The position numbers were made by a program, and so were the translations under genes. From Hydractinia symbiolongicarpus (taxonomy: Eukaryota; Cnidaria; Hydrozoa; Anthoathecata; Hydractiniidae): DNA of 64,000 nucleotides. The DNA is taken from positions 3,038,001 through 3,102,000 of the forward strand of contig NC_079889.1 in the NCBI RefSeq assembly GCF_029227915.1. Reading direction: 5' to 3'. The notes under the pieces are model-generated. The model was not told the DNA's origin and ran no database searches. It saw nothing but the letters and a program-made list of their open reading frames with translations. Position 1 is the stretch's first letter; the number at the start of each line of letters is the position of its first letter. Positions 23,701 to 35,378 of this stretch are shown here, in pieces.

Positions 23701-25831
23701 GGAAGGGTGAGAGTGGGTGGGGGGAGAGAAAGAATAGGGGAGGGAGAGAATAGGTGAAGGGAGAGAGGAGGAGGTTGGGTGAAGGGAGAGAGGAGGAGGT
23801 TGAGAGATGGGAAGAAGAGAGTGGGGGAGGTAAAAGCAGTGTATACAAAACTATTATTAACAAAATTATAGAGGGGACTTACCTGCAAACAAGTCCACGA
23901 CTATTTCGCCAGTACAATCCATGTTTGATATTCTCAACTTCTCTGTTATGTTTCCCTTCGAAAACATGTTCTTCGTCACGTCAAACGTATACTTTATTCC
24001 ATTATCAACATGTTCCACCCATCCGTCCCGCCCTAACTTAATTATCACTCTGGGCGTACGATAGCCGTCATCACGTATTCGAGACGTCACGGCAACGCGT
24101 TTAACGGAAAATAATTCTACTAGCTCTTTCCAGAACTCCTCAGGAAAATCATTCCAAACGGGTGAATAAAACGCAGAATCGGGAAACATGATCAGATCAC
24201 CGTGTATTTCCCACTTTTTGGGTAACTCCGCCATTATGTTCTGTAAATTGCATTCAATCAGGGAATTTGTTTTCATGTAAGATAACACGAATTCTTGTAA
24301 TTTTTCGTGAGGCGTTTTTAGTTTTACCGCTAATAGTTGGTCTTTGTCGATATAAAGTATTGAGAAGGCGCACAACGTTAATTTGCTTAACCTTGTCTGA
24401 AAGTCATCCTCCAGAAGCCTTTCTCCGAATGTAATAGGTATCAAAAACGTGTTGTCCACTTTTGTTATGCGGTATTGCTTGTTGAGAAGTCCAAGCTTTT
24501 CCAAATGGTTTCTAAATAAAAAATTTATACTGTTATATGCAATAAATGAGAGAAGAAAAGAAGGTAGAATTTAAAGTTTTTGTATTTTTTTGTCCATTAC
24601 AATTCCAGGATTGACACTAAAGAATATTTTTAAAAGTATTAAAATAGTATTTGAAAAGATTTGAAACGTGATGTCAAAAGCCAAAAACAATTATTTTTCC
24701 CATGTAGCATTTTTATTTATTTTGAAAATTGAAACATTTGACAGGATGAGCCACAAACATGGACAAAACAGCACGGTTAATTTCGAATTTAGCCGTGAAG
24801 AATTGGTTGTTTCCATGTAACATGGAAACAACCAATTCTTCACTTGTTAGAGTCGCGCATTTTGAACTTGTGAAATTTTACTTGTTAATGTCCAGAGTGG
24901 ACATAGGACTTCGGATTGTACGTCAGCACGACCATTTTTTTCGAATTTCGCGACGTATGTCGGCCCTGACGTGGATTATTCTTTTGTACCGGCGCGCTAA
25001 AGAATTCAACTAGCAAATAATACACGCTCTCTACAAACCTCTAAAAATGAGAAGTTTTAAGGAGACTTTTCAAAATTGAAGAAAAATGAGGAGTTTTGAG
25101 GGGAATTTTCAAAATTGAAGAGAATTGAGGGGTTTTGAGGTGTGGCACCTCTGACTTCGTTTTTTAAAGAGAAAGTTAAACAAACTTTTACACAAAGTAT
25201 CTCCTCCAAAATTCTCCCAAAACCGCAAAATCCTGTCTTTTACCAAGTTTACGAGAATGGCTTCCAGGATATCTTTATTCATTATTGTAGATATTGTCAA
25301 AATACCAAATCTTCAAGCACCAAAAAGTTTATTTAACACACATCATGCAGAAATGGAGGCAATAGAGCGCGAGGTGCAGCAAAATGCATGCAATGATATT
25401 TAAAATCTATGTAAGAGAGAAAGAATTATATAACCTCTTTTCGCCGCATTAACAAACAAAGAAAAATATGCCCGGTGCCACGGTGCCACGATGCAATCTG
25501 CTCGCACGTCAACGTTCAACAGACAGTGCAAGAGTTATAGAGAACACTAACAACTTGGGAGGAATTTTTTCTATTTCTTTTTCTCTTTTCTCCAAACGAA
25601 CACTAGCGTACGAGCAAGGAGTGCTCGTTATGGTACGAACAAGACGTGCTCATACCGATGACAACGACATAAAGAAACAGCCAACAAAACAAAACTCAAT
25701 AAAGAATAGAAAATAGCACAGCAAAAATGTTCATACTGATGACAATGATATTAAGTACATACACAACAAGCGACTTACTTTAACTTCTTTACATTTTCTT
25801 TAGTTGTTGCCAAGCAACAAATTTCGTTCAT
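20777..25831 (-). CDS. TRMT12: tRNA wybutosine-synthesising protein 2 (aminocarboxypropyltransferase)
   Basis: Four exons, 25831-25779, 24511-23883, 22395-22238 and 21196-20777, join in frame to 419 aa; the human protein is close to 450 aa. The enzyme transfers the 3-amino-3-carboxypropyl group of S-adenosylmethionine to the tricyclic base 4-demethylwyosine at position 37 of tRNA-Phe, a step of cytoplasmic wybutosine synthesis that guards the reading frame. Visible signatures are GWVEHVDNGIKYTFDVT and MFSKGNITEKLR upstream of the cofactor site, DLFAGIGYF (about 223-231, split by intron 2), ACEWNPDAV, GDNRL, RVNLGLIP and the C-terminal VKSYAPHVDHLVFDIE. Exon 1 encodes MNEICCLATTKENVKKLK; it is short but joins in phase and matches the helical start of the family. 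A possible acceptor lies 13 nt before the ATG. Confidence 0.92.
22130..22225. repeat. TTCGCGAA-rich repeat in TYW2 intron 3
   Basis: Repeated words such as GCGCGAAAAATCTGGTTCGC, CTTCGCGAAAAACC and TTTTCGCGAAAATTAA make an imperfect tandem array. It ends about 12 bp from the splice donor at 22238. Confidence 0.5.
23480..23835. repeat. Polypurine (GGGA/GGAGGG) low-complexity tract
   Basis: About 355 bp, almost wholly G and A on the plus strand, with many GGGG, GGGAGGGA and GGGTGGGGGG blocks. On the transcribed minus strand it reads as C/T. It lies in TYW2 intron 2 and ends about 48 bp from the donor at 23883. The runs could form G-quadruplex or triplex structures. Proline-rich open frames on the minus strand are artefacts of this composition. 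Confidence 0.9.
24795..24843. repeat. Perfect palindrome, 24-bp stem with 1-nt loop
   Basis: The arm GTGAAGAATTGGTTGTTTCCATGT is followed by one A and then its exact reverse complement. It lies in TYW2 intron 1. Perfect arms with so small a loop are unstable in genomes, so it is either very recent or an assembly fold-back. Confidence 0.92.
25030..25160. repeat. GAGGAGTTTT imperfect repeats
   Basis: Three imperfect units contain TTTTCAAAATTGAAGA followed by ATGAGGAGTTTTGAGG. They resemble the block at 14540-14965. It lies in TYW2 intron 1 and ends near GGTGTGGCACC. Confidence 0.5.
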
Positions 25832-26845
25832 GTTTATTTAGGATCTAAACAACAATTTAAAAAATATAGAGAAGTATAAATTCGTAAAAAAGTTGAAATT
25901 GAAAAACTGCTTAAAAAAAAAATCAATGGAAAAAAATAGAACAAAATAGATTGCAAATCTATAAACCATCATGTATGAACCCAACCAAAACCCAAACCCT
26001 TAAACAACAATAATTTTCACTCGGAAATTGGTGGTGATCAACCTCCCTCCCCCTTACCCCTCCCTCCCCCCAGTTTTTTTGTTTTTGTTTCGAGTGAACA
26101 ATAATTTACATATTAAAGTATAGGAAAGGTTGCATACTAAGAACTTCTTTTTATTTCTGTGAAATACGGCTATAACTTAGTACAACTCAAAGCATTCACA
26201 GCTATCACATTTTAACAGGAGGAGAATTATGTGAGAGCAGCGTAATATACAAATGAAACGAACGAAATATCAATTGAAATGAACAAAACAATATACAAAA
26301 TATAAAATAAATGGATTTTGTTTTTAAAAGAAATAATTACTATTTGTATAAAATATATTTTTTTATAAGAAATCGTTACTTGACAACTTGTCCATATGGT
26401 GTGGCAATTCACACAATTTGATTTCACATAATGTTAGCTGGCAAGAGCTTGTAGGGCGAGTCATCACAAAATGCACACCGAGTATAGCGGTCCCTGCCAT
26501 GCAAACAATCTTCAATCTTGATTCAGTGAGACGGTAGTAAGCCAGATGTGAAAGATTTTATTTTGCACATGGCAAGCCAACCTGGTGAGCTTATCATACT
26601 TACTGTCCCTTTCCTCAGTATAAAAGGCGCTTTACTCAAAAGGATTCTTTAAAATTATCTTAAGACATATATTAAAAATCTCTAAACAGTCCAAAAATAA
26701 CAAAGTAGAAATTGAAGCAAATGACACAACTGCTTAGAAACAATAAAAAGCCATTACCTCGTAAAATCTTACTTTCCTTCAACCAGGACTGCTTTAAAGT
26801 AAAACAAAAATAGCTAAAAAAATTAAATAAGCTTTGCAATCAGAA
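25832..26845. other. Intergenic region between oxygenase A and TYW2
   Basis: About 1 kb holding the probable 3' UTR of oxygenase A on the right and the TYW2 5' flank on the left. A C/T run (CCTCCCTCCCCC) lies at about 26041-26072. No gene was seen. Confidence 0.4.
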
Positions 26846-26851
26846 TTTATT
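26846..26851 (-). terminator. Candidate AATAAA polyadenylation signal for oxygenase A
   Basis: TTTATT on the plus strand reads AATAAA on the minus strand, about 115 nt after the oxygenase A stop. The hexamer is common in AT-rich DNA, so support is modest. Confidence 0.4.
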
Positions 26852-26966
26852 AACATTCCTAACTCTTCCATCAAACAAAAATTCTGAGATTTATCATTAG
26901 GGTTGAACAATCGAGCAAAAAAATGAAACATTCTTCTTTATATGCTTACAAACAACAACTGCAAGA

Positions 26967-28434
26967 TTAACCATAAGTTTCTTCAAATTTCTTCATTACA
27001 TAGTCGAAGGCATTTATAGGCTTATACTTGTCTGAACCATCGAGGCAAGAAACATCGGTGTTTTTATCTGGATGGACAAACATAACAATAGACTGTCGGG
27101 CGTTTTGTGAGTCGTTTGGAATAAGAACACGATGACGTGTTGATTTGCACCGACCTGAACTCCAAATCTCCAACAAATCGCCGGCGTTAACGACTATACT
27201 ACCTGGGATTGGTGTAGCATTCACGTACTCTCCCGATGGATTTACAACCTAGAAAACGAGTAGACCTAGTTATACCAGTTCAATCTGTCTGAGAAGCGGT
27301 TCAAAATTGAGAAAAGCTTCATTCATTAATTTTGGAAGTATCTTCAAGTAAAATCTTTGTATTTCTCAAGCAAGCAAACAAATATAAACACACACACGCA
27401 TAAACAAAAAACAAACATACAGAAACAAACAAAAATAATCAACCAAACAAAAACGAACAAACATAATCAACCAAACAAAAACAAACAAACATAATCAACC
27501 AAACAAAAACAAACAAACATAATCAACCAAACAAAAACAAACAAAGATAATCAACCAAACAAGAACAAAAAAACAAAAACAAACAAAACGAAAAACAAAG
27601 AAACAAACAAAATCAACATAACAAAAACACACAAACATAAGTAACCAAACAAGAACAATAAACAAAAAAAAGACATAATCGAACAAACAAAAACAAAACA
27701 AATAAACAGAAACAAACAAGCAATAAAATATATATAAGGAATACCTGTAATCCACCAATTTCATCTTGAAACAAAAACGTAAACGTCCCATAATCGGAAT
27801 GCTCTCCACATCTCAATTGATTTTCCAAAACATTTTCTTTACATTTGATTGGTGGATAATACAAAGATCTTAAAACTGTCACATTCTCCTCCATATTACC
27901 AATACGGTGGTGATTCAAACTTAGAAACTCTCCATCGTCGGGCTTCAGCGCAATGCTGAGTAGCGGTAAGAAAAACTTGTTGAGTAATTCTAAGGACTGA
28001 AACAAGTTTGCCAAGGCTTTCATAAGCGACGGGAATTTCTCCGTTAATTTATCCTTTTGGTCTGTAGCTGGCAAAAAATCAAAACATTCTTTTAAATCAA
28101 ACGGTCTTGATTTGTCGAATGTTTCAGTGTTAAAAGGCACATATCCCAATTCAACATTTCTATCTTCATGTATAAACAACTCTTTTACTAACCTGTCTTT
28201 CTCAAAAAATTCTTTCGACGTTCCAAATGCATTTTCGATCACACTACTATCGATGCCGTGGTCAACAAGATACAAGAAACCCCATTCACTGAACGCATTT
28301 ATAATTTCTTGAGATAACGCTTTAACTTTGGGATCTTTATAAAACTGCTCGTCTAGAGTGTCGTCATTCTTCAAGTATGTAGAACTAATATGTGATAAAC
28401 TCACGATGGGAAAAATTTTCTTCACGTCTTTCAT
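26967..28434 (-). CDS. 2-oxoglutarate/Fe(II)-dependent oxygenase, isopenicillin-N-synthase-like, copy A
   Basis: Two exons, 28434-27745 and 27248-26967, give 323 aa. The N-terminus (FPIVSLSHI, EIINAFSEWGFLYLVDHGI) is the DIOX_N type. The double-stranded beta-helix core carries the iron ligands His212 and Asp214 in GEHSDYGTFTFLFQD and distal His269 in STRHRV, and the 2-oxoglutarate pair Arg281/Ser283 in RQS. Catalytic residues and length are all present, so the enzyme should be functional; the substrate cannot be read from sequence. The intron falls directly after GGLQ, as in copies B and C, which shows common descent. This copy is the most diverged of the three. The intron is mostly a CAAACAAAAA simple tract, and open frames reading into it are artefacts. 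Confidence 0.9.
27370..27725. repeat. CAAACAAAAACAAA minisatellite-like tract in the oxygenase A intron
   Basis: Repeats of AATCAACCAAACAAAAACAA and related A/C words fill most of the intron and begin about 20 bp from the splice donor at 27745. The unit is roughly 28 bp in the cleanest part (about 27440-27560). Confidence 0.85.
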
Positions 28435-29736
28435 ATTCTTCTTCTAGATCTTTAAAAATTGAATCATGGGAGGTTAGACCAAGCAAAATAAATATTTACT
28501 AGATAAAATTCATAATGGCAGATTAAGTGATAACAGGAGTATTCGCAAGTAAATGCAACTTAAAAATATACAAGGGACAGTGCAGCAGACACTGGTGAGA
28601 CCACCTTACTGAAACAGATGCACAAAAGTAAACCTGTAAATAAAATGGATTTTGTTTACAGGTTTTAATAGATTTGAAAAGTTTGCAGAAATATCAACAT
28701 TAAATAAAGAATGATACTTGAGAGGTTGAAAAACAGGGTAGGCTTTAATAGAGCAATAAAAAATATATTATGTAGCTAATTATAAGCAACGGTTAAAAAA
28801 AGCCAGGTCAAAACGCTATTATTTTAAAAAAATTATTGGCGTAGCTTCGTTGCAAGATTTCGAACCAAGCTGTGGTGACCGCCTTCAGGTCGTAGAAAAC
28901 TTCGAGTAAAACAACTTGCAAAATATGCCGAGTTGGAATTACCTTTTCTCACTACACCCAAACTTGTTGTCTGCATTCTAGAGCTTAGATTCTCGAATTT
29001 TTTAATTGCCTTTTTTTAATATTACATATAAACCCATGTAAACAAACTTATCCGAAATTTTTGGCCAAATTGCTATATAGAAGCGAAAGAAACAACAAGT
29101 TCTCCATTTACATTAGCAGTAACCATCCCAGGTAACCGAACTTTGCTTTGCCTGTCCCCTGTGATCTATTCCTTCTGAAATTGTTCTGTTGTAATGACAC
29201 ATTAATATAACAGACCACAACAGACCGTGTGAACTGGTCTTTATGGTAACATAAAGACCAGTTCCCACGGTTTTATGGTAAAACCACATAATAATTCAAA
29301 TTATTGGGAAAATTTTTACGAAGAGACTTAAAAGCTTTGTTGGAATTATAACAGTTTTCGATTTAGAAAAATTCAAATTTCAAAAAAAAATATATGAAGC
29401 CTCTTTGGAAAACATCAGAATGATTTTAAAATGTTTGATTTATTCGAGATTCGAACTAAGGCGATTCGAATTAGAGAGAGCCAATGGTATAAATTTCTAT
29501 TTTCGCAGACGGTCAAATACAAAAAAAATCTTTAGCGAAAAACATAACACTACATATATTCTCACGTTGTAGAAACAAAAAAGTTTCACGTCAGGGAGAA
29601 GTAAAATAATTAATACAATAATAAATAATAAACTCATATAAAATACACATGGACACTGTTCACTTTTCTTTAAAAAATTTCCAAACATATATCACGATAA
29701 AGATTTTTGTAAAAACAACAATACACCTCACAGTTA
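28435..29736. other. Intergenic region between SREK1IP1-like gene and oxygenase A
   Basis: AT-rich, 1.3 kb. It holds the oxygenase A 5' flank, a long inverted repeat at 29224-29271 and the 3' end region of the SREK1IP1-like gene. No further gene was seen. Confidence 0.4.
29224..29271. repeat. Inverted repeat, 15-bp perfect stem extended by 6 bp past one mismatch
   Basis: ACCGTG, a mismatch, GAACTGGTCTTTATG, loop GTAA, then CATAAAGACCAGTTC, a mismatch, CACGGT. It is intergenic, between the two genes. Confidence 0.9.
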
Positions 29737-32700
29737 CTATGACTCATCGGAAGAAGAACATGAAGAAGGGTCGTGTTTTTTCTTTTTCTTTTTCAAGCTC
29801 TTGTGTTTACTCTTTTTGTGCTTGCGATCAGATGATCTGTCTCTAAAAAAGGAAAAAGCAAAACAGTTACACCAAAGGAAAATACACATATGCTGTCTCG
29901 AACTACTCATAGTGTATTCATAGTGTAGTGTTGTCATAGTGTATCGTTTTGTTCTTAACTTTAGTAGGCTTACGAAAACTCTGATGCAAGCCTCTCATAT
30001 TTCAATCTTTACGTTTACAATATGCTTAATAATGTCGACCAAACTTGTCGTACCATTTGCGTGGGATAACAAACGCTTTTCCCATGTTCCGAACACTTTT
30101 AAAAAAGATTTTTAAGCAAAACGCATTTCAAGCTGTTAAAACAATGTAGATTATTATTGTCACGCAAATGTCACTCTCATCTCTTCTTAACAGGACAAAT
30201 TATTAGGCTTTTTAAGACTGAAAGTATGGGTGAAGTTGTATATGCTTTAGCATTGGTATGGATACTTTACGCAAGGTCCTGAAAATGCATTTTTCGCTAA
30301 GAAAATTTTTTGCGACTGTCATGTTAAAATATTGGAAAATTATTTTATCTATATTATAATGCCCGTATACGTCTGTCTGTCTGTCTGTCACGTAAAATGG
30401 TAGCTTAGCTGCGCAATCGCGAGAAGCACGCAATGTGGTATAAAAAGGACGGGCGAACCCGTGGATTTTCCACGAGCTAACGACTAGTTATATCAATTAT
30501 TTTACGCCTATTTATTGAGATAGAGTGGTCTTTAATTGGACTTGCTTATATTATAGAGGATGACCATTACTACATAAAAAGGAAAATTCCTGTTTTTAAA
30601 AAAAAATTTGCAAAGATTAATTTTAGCAAACAAGTCATTTATAGCAACAAATGTATTTTCGCGAATTGTTCTTTTTTGGAATTTCGCGAATACGAAAAAA
30701 ATTCGCGCAAATTGTGAAAATTATTTAGCTGATGGCAGATAATAAACTTGCAGTTTTCCTAACATTGCAATAAAGATGGCAATGCTTTCTTAATTTTCAT
30801 TGGTTGTTAAAAATATTTTTGTCAGCAAACGCTTGTAAGTCGGCTCATCCTCACTTTCAATGCCGCCAAAATAAAGGTGGCAAGAAAAATATTTTAATGC
30901 GCATGCCCAGATACTAACCGCTGGGTGCTTCGGTGAAGAACACCTTTATGAAAATCGGACTTAATAGACAATCTGCAATTTCATTTTTGTTACTTCGCAG
31001 TTTTTGTACTTAGAGCCATAACACTTTTTGGTATTGTATCTTTATATTTTATTGTATATTTCAATTTATTTCTAATTAATCTGGCACAGAATAATTTGAC
31101 CGATAATAATTTGACTGAGAATAATTCGAATAATTTGACTGAGAATAATTCAATTAATTTGACTGAGAATAATTTGACAAAGAATATTTTTACTGAGACT
31201 AATCTGAATAATTTGACCGAGAATAATTTGACTGAAAATAATTTGACACAGAATAATTCGACACAGAATAATTTAACTCAGAATAATTTGACACAGAACA
31301 ATTTGACACAGAGTAATTTGACACAGAACAATTTGACTTAGACACAGAATAATTTGACACAAAATAATTTGACACAAAACAATTTGACAGAATAATTTGA
31401 CACAGATAAATTTGACACAGAATAATTTGACACAGAATAATTTAACAAATAACTTACACAAAATAATTTGACACAGAATAATTTGACAGAATAATTTTAC
31501 CTTTTCTTTTTCTTCTTGTTCTTTCTTGCTTCCTCTTCACTTTCTAAAAGAACAATAGAGCCTTTTCAAAATAAAAATTCGTTCTGCCAAAGACCTCAAA
31601 TAAATTATTGAAAAATAAATTTCGAGAAAAAGGTAAAGTAGTTATGTGTAAACAAATGAAACCGAGTGATTCAAATGTCAATCAAAAGTAATCTACTTCA
31701 GCTTGGATCGAATCTTTGAATGATTTTAAACTATAACCAAAAATGCACAAAATCAGTACTTAGCAGTTAGAAAGTTGTTGCTTTGGTTAAATGACACATT
31801 AATCTGTTAATTGGTGATTTGACACTTTAATCAAATGACTTTCTTCCTTTTTAGGACGCGTAGGAACCTTGATATTAATAAGTCAGAAAAAGCTGCAAAA
31901 AAATTCTTTCTTCCATTTTTTGAAATTACATGCTCTATTAGAACAATTTTGAGCTGCCAAATGACGAACAGCAACCCCTTTGGTTAACCCAATGTTTGCT
32001 CAAACGTTTTATTAACCACGTTGCAAAAAATATAGCAACACAGGTATTTTGAAACAGGTATATGAATTTTCCCAATACCTTATCAATAAAAGTCAGAAAA
32101 AAGTGACGAAATTTTGGTTCACTAGCTAATAATTTGTGCCGACCAAAATTTGTTACTGACTTTTTTTGTGAATAAGTATTTTGGTTGTTTCGGTTTTTTC
32201 TTTTTTTTTAGTGCATTGAGCACCTGTGTTAAATATACGAGGGTAAGCATTACATTCGAACACAAAACTTAAGTTGATTTGGAGAAATTCTTTTTGTAAT
32301 TTAGAGTCATACCCAGAACTGTGTAAACTGGCCTACATGGAATTTTAAATTTTTTGATAATTTGTTTTGTTTTGCCAATATGTCCCTAACGAGAAATAGT
32401 GCACATGAGGCAAGCATGGCAAGGTTCGCTTTACCGAGATGGAATTGTATTTTTCTATATTATTGATAAGTAATGTGCGAGACCAATTAACAAACCAGCC
32501 AAAGACTTAGAAATGATATGACCATTAGAAGCAGTTTATGACACCCCTGTAAAATTTTCAAATCGTCCCTTTAACCCGGTAAAATTTTCAAATCGTCAAT
32601 AAAAAGGAAAGCAATTTTTCAAGAGGTTATATTTATTTAAAATAATATATTTTATAGGCGGAAACACTAAGACTTGATCCCCCACCTCCCTCAGGGCTGG

Positions 32701-34816
32701 CAAAAATACCTTAAAGTAATAAAAAAAAGAAAACATAAAATGACTTTTGTATTATTCGTTGTAATAAAAAATTAAGAATAGATTATAATAAAAACCATTG
32801 GGCTGAACCAAGTATTTTAGCACTCTCAAGCTACTGTATTGGATAATTTGAGGCTGGGATTTAATAAAAAGCAAAGACAAAAATTCTGGAACTGCATTAT
32901 GAAAATATTATACAAAAAATAATATTAATAAATGTTTTAGCTGCTTAGATTTTTTGTTCGTAACAGTGTTCTGAATGTTTTTAGCAAAAGGTTATTTTAT
33001 GCAGGTGATTATATGTTCAACAACTTTTTTGTGAGTAGTTCTAAAAGTTTCTTTACATGTTACTCTAGTCCAGCGAGCAAACAAAAAATACAAATGTCAA
33101 GCCCCCTTACTATGCTTATTACAAATTCTCAAGACAGAGACCTAAAATATTGGGCAAGATGTTTTTATTCTACCAGCTAAAATGAAAACACAATGATCTT
33201 TCTTTGCTTTTATACGTAAACTAAAATAAAGGCAACATCACTGATTAGGGAAATCATAGCAGATATTTCATGTGAATTCTTACCAGAATCATCAGATGAG
33301 GAGGTACTATATCGACGCTTTCTAAAGAAAAAACTCGATGGTAATGACCTTCTAGATGACTTGGTATGACTTGGTATAAAAATCATCTCCACAACTTTTT
33401 CATGTTAAGGTTTTATGTCAACAATTTTTATGTTATAAAAGACCTTGTTTATTACTAACGCTCGTGATATCATAGAGTGTGTATCAATCGAAAACATTAC
33501 CTTGTCTTCTTTTTCTCTTTCTTTCTCTTTTTCTTTTTCACTAGAGATAAATGATAAACACGCTTGCTTTATTACCAAGACAATAAAAGGATAAATTAAA
33601 ACTAATAGAAAGGAAAGCCTTCATTCCTGTCTACAACAGGTTAATGGTTCGATATAAATTAAGTCCAAGAAGATTAACAAAAATCAACAAATACCGACAG
33701 GACCTAATAAATGTTACAGTATCCACAACTAACTATCCATAAACTAACAAAACACTAAAACATACCCATCAAAACTGAACTGCTAAAGAATATGATAAAC
33801 ATCATGGTGAATTATAATTAGCATTATAATATATAGAGAAAAAATGCAAGATGTAATAAACATTTTAGTACAGCTTTAGTACATGCGATTTTGAGCTGCA
33901 TATCTTTTAGTTCGCTGTTTTCTGATACCAAAACAACATCCACAAAAAAAAGCAACACAAAATGGCACAATAAAAACAACAACGGCTGCAACTCACTAGC
34001 TTCTCTTTTCTTCTTTTCAGCTATTAGCATTTCTAATTGTTTTAACTCTGTTGCAGAATCCGAAGAAGTGCTGTCAACATCCAACAGGTCTTGAACTCCG
34101 TTCTCACCAGTATTGTAACACTGGTAGGTTAAATGACCAGCTACATAGAATGAAAGGAAGGAAATGCAACAAGAAGAAATAAGGTGGGGTGCATTAGAGC
34201 TATTCCTATTTCAGCTTATGTTTTTTATAGGCAAGCGAGTTGCTACAGGCTGAGGCTGACAATTGCGTTAAAAACTACGCAACAGCTAAGCAACCGGAAA
34301 TTTGGAAAAGCAACAAAGAAATTTTCCAATAAATAAAGCACAAAACTAGCAAAACTTGGCAACTTAGAAGATGAAATAGTAATCCAATTTTTTTACCTTG
34401 GCCACATTTACGACAACCAATTCTTTGATTTTCATTAGCATTTGTTAAGCGATTGACAATACCTAAGGTGATAAATAAATATTTTTAATGAGCCACAGCG
34501 ACTGGAAATAATGAGATGACAGGAAAACATAAATACACCATTTTTTTATTTATTTTTAAAAAAATTTATACGCAGAAAAGGTTAAGCAAAAATTTTCACA
34601 AAAAAAAGGATTCTAAAAACATAGCAGGCATAAATTTTCTTCAACATACAAAGGTAATATAATGATATAATATTTTAAGGGATGTTGTAATGTCTCGCAA
34701 GATTTTTTATGTCTCGTAAGATCTTAGCCTGGAATAGTGTTGTTTTTTTAGATAGAAACAAACTAACCTTTTAAATTCTCTGCATCTGTCAAAACTCCAG
34801 ATGATTGGTATGCCAT
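29737..34816 (-). CDS. SREK1IP1: SREK1-interacting protein 1-like zinc-knuckle splicing factor
   Basis: Seven exons, 34816-34768, 34462-34397, 34140-33997, 33540-33501, 33321-33284, 31543-31501 and 29842-29737, join in frame to 161 aa; the human protein is about 155 aa. Near the N-terminus is one CCHC zinc knuckle, GCRKCGQAGHLTYQC, with ligands Cys33, Cys36, His41 and Cys46. It is followed by LLDVDSTSSDS, close to the DVSSTSSEDS of the vertebrate protein, then a helical charged stretch and a long lysine-rich and serine-rich tail (KKKKRKKEKKKTR, YSTSSSDDSG, ending SSCSSSDES). The family is thought to act in the nucleus as a partner of the SR-like regulator SREK1. The small exons 4-6 are supported by phase and by their Lys/Ser content. 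Confidence 0.88.
30348..30487 (+). mobile_element. Helitron-like mini-element, copy B (140 bp)
   Basis: Starts TCTATATTATAATGCCCG after an A, carries (GTCT)4, and ends with an imperfect CCCGTGGAT..TCCACGAG hairpin and CTAACGACTAG before a T. These are Helitron-type ends inserted between A and T. It lies in the last intron of the SREK1IP1-like gene. Confidence 0.75.
30655..30722. repeat. TTCGCGAA-rich repeat fragment
   Basis: Contains TTTTCGCGAATTG, TTTCGCGAATACG and ATTCGCGCAAATTG. It is related in wording to the blocks at 20478 and 22130. Confidence 0.4.
31085..31497. repeat. 15-bp minisatellite AATAATTTGACNSAG
   Basis: More than 20 imperfect copies of a 15-bp unit alternate between AATAATTTGACTGAG and AATAATTTGACACAG. 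The unit length is a multiple of three, so the plus strand stays open as (NNLTQ/E)n for about 80 codons; this is not a convincing protein. It lies in the last intron of the SREK1IP1-like gene and runs to within a few bases of the donor beside exon end 31501. Confidence 0.95.
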
Positions 34817-35200
34817 TTCTTACTTCTGTTTATTATTAATTAGTGCTAAAGATAAAACAGAATGCTTGTCTTAATCTGATAACACCAAAATTGAGTGCAC
34901 ACAACAATAATTGTGCGTTGTTTAGTGAACAATTATTCATGTAAACAGTGCAAAAAGAAAGTTTATAAATCTTATTCTTTCTAACTTTAAACATAATTTT
35001 TGTGGTGTTTAGTAAAAATGATAAATTCAAATGTATTTATTTGCAACAGTAAATTTTAGTCTTTATAAGTGCAAAAACAAATCTTATACTATAATAACTT
35101 TGACCATTAAAGACACATTACAGGAACCTTTTATTTTTTTTTTCATATTGCCATAACACCAAAGTAAAGTGGTTATGTACAAAATCAGATAAAAATATAT
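34817..35200. other. Intergenic region 5' of the SREK1IP1-like gene
   Basis: About 380 bp of AT-rich sequence between this gene and the LINE fragment at 35201. A possible acceptor AG lies 9 nt upstream of the ATG at 34816. No promoter element was recognised. Confidence 0.35.
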
Positions 35201-35378
35201 GGGGGTAAAATCCAAACGTAGACAAGGAAGACTTGGCAGGAGGTAATTGGGACAGATTTACTGCATAAGAAATTGAATTTAGATCTAACACAATCTAGAT
35301 CGGATTGTAAGGTCATTAGTATACGCTGTTCAAACCATCCTAGCATGGAAAGAGGTGTTAAACCAAAAATGATATAAT
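35201..35378 (+). mobile_element. 5'-truncated LINE fragment
   Basis: Shares GAAGACTTGGCAGGAGGT, GTCATTAGTATAC and CCATCCTAGCATGG with the 3' end of the LINE at about 1075-1160, on the same strand. It retains about 45 bp that the copy at the left edge lacks. The tail ends in AAAATGATATAAT. Confidence 0.75.

Noticed and set aside
23328-23888. Proline/serine/leucine-rich minus-strand frames
   Set aside because: They are translations of the polypurine tract and contain the TYW2 intron-2 donor.
27495-27809. Phe/Cys/Val-rich frame extending from oxygenase A into its intron
   Set aside because: It reads through the CAAACAAAAA tract; the GTATTC donor at 27745 and the conserved intron position in copies B and C show that it is intronic.
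31096-31341. Open frame encoding (NNLTQ/E) repeats
   Set aside because: It is produced by a 15-bp minisatellite inside an intron; no signal peptide or flanking coding sequence.
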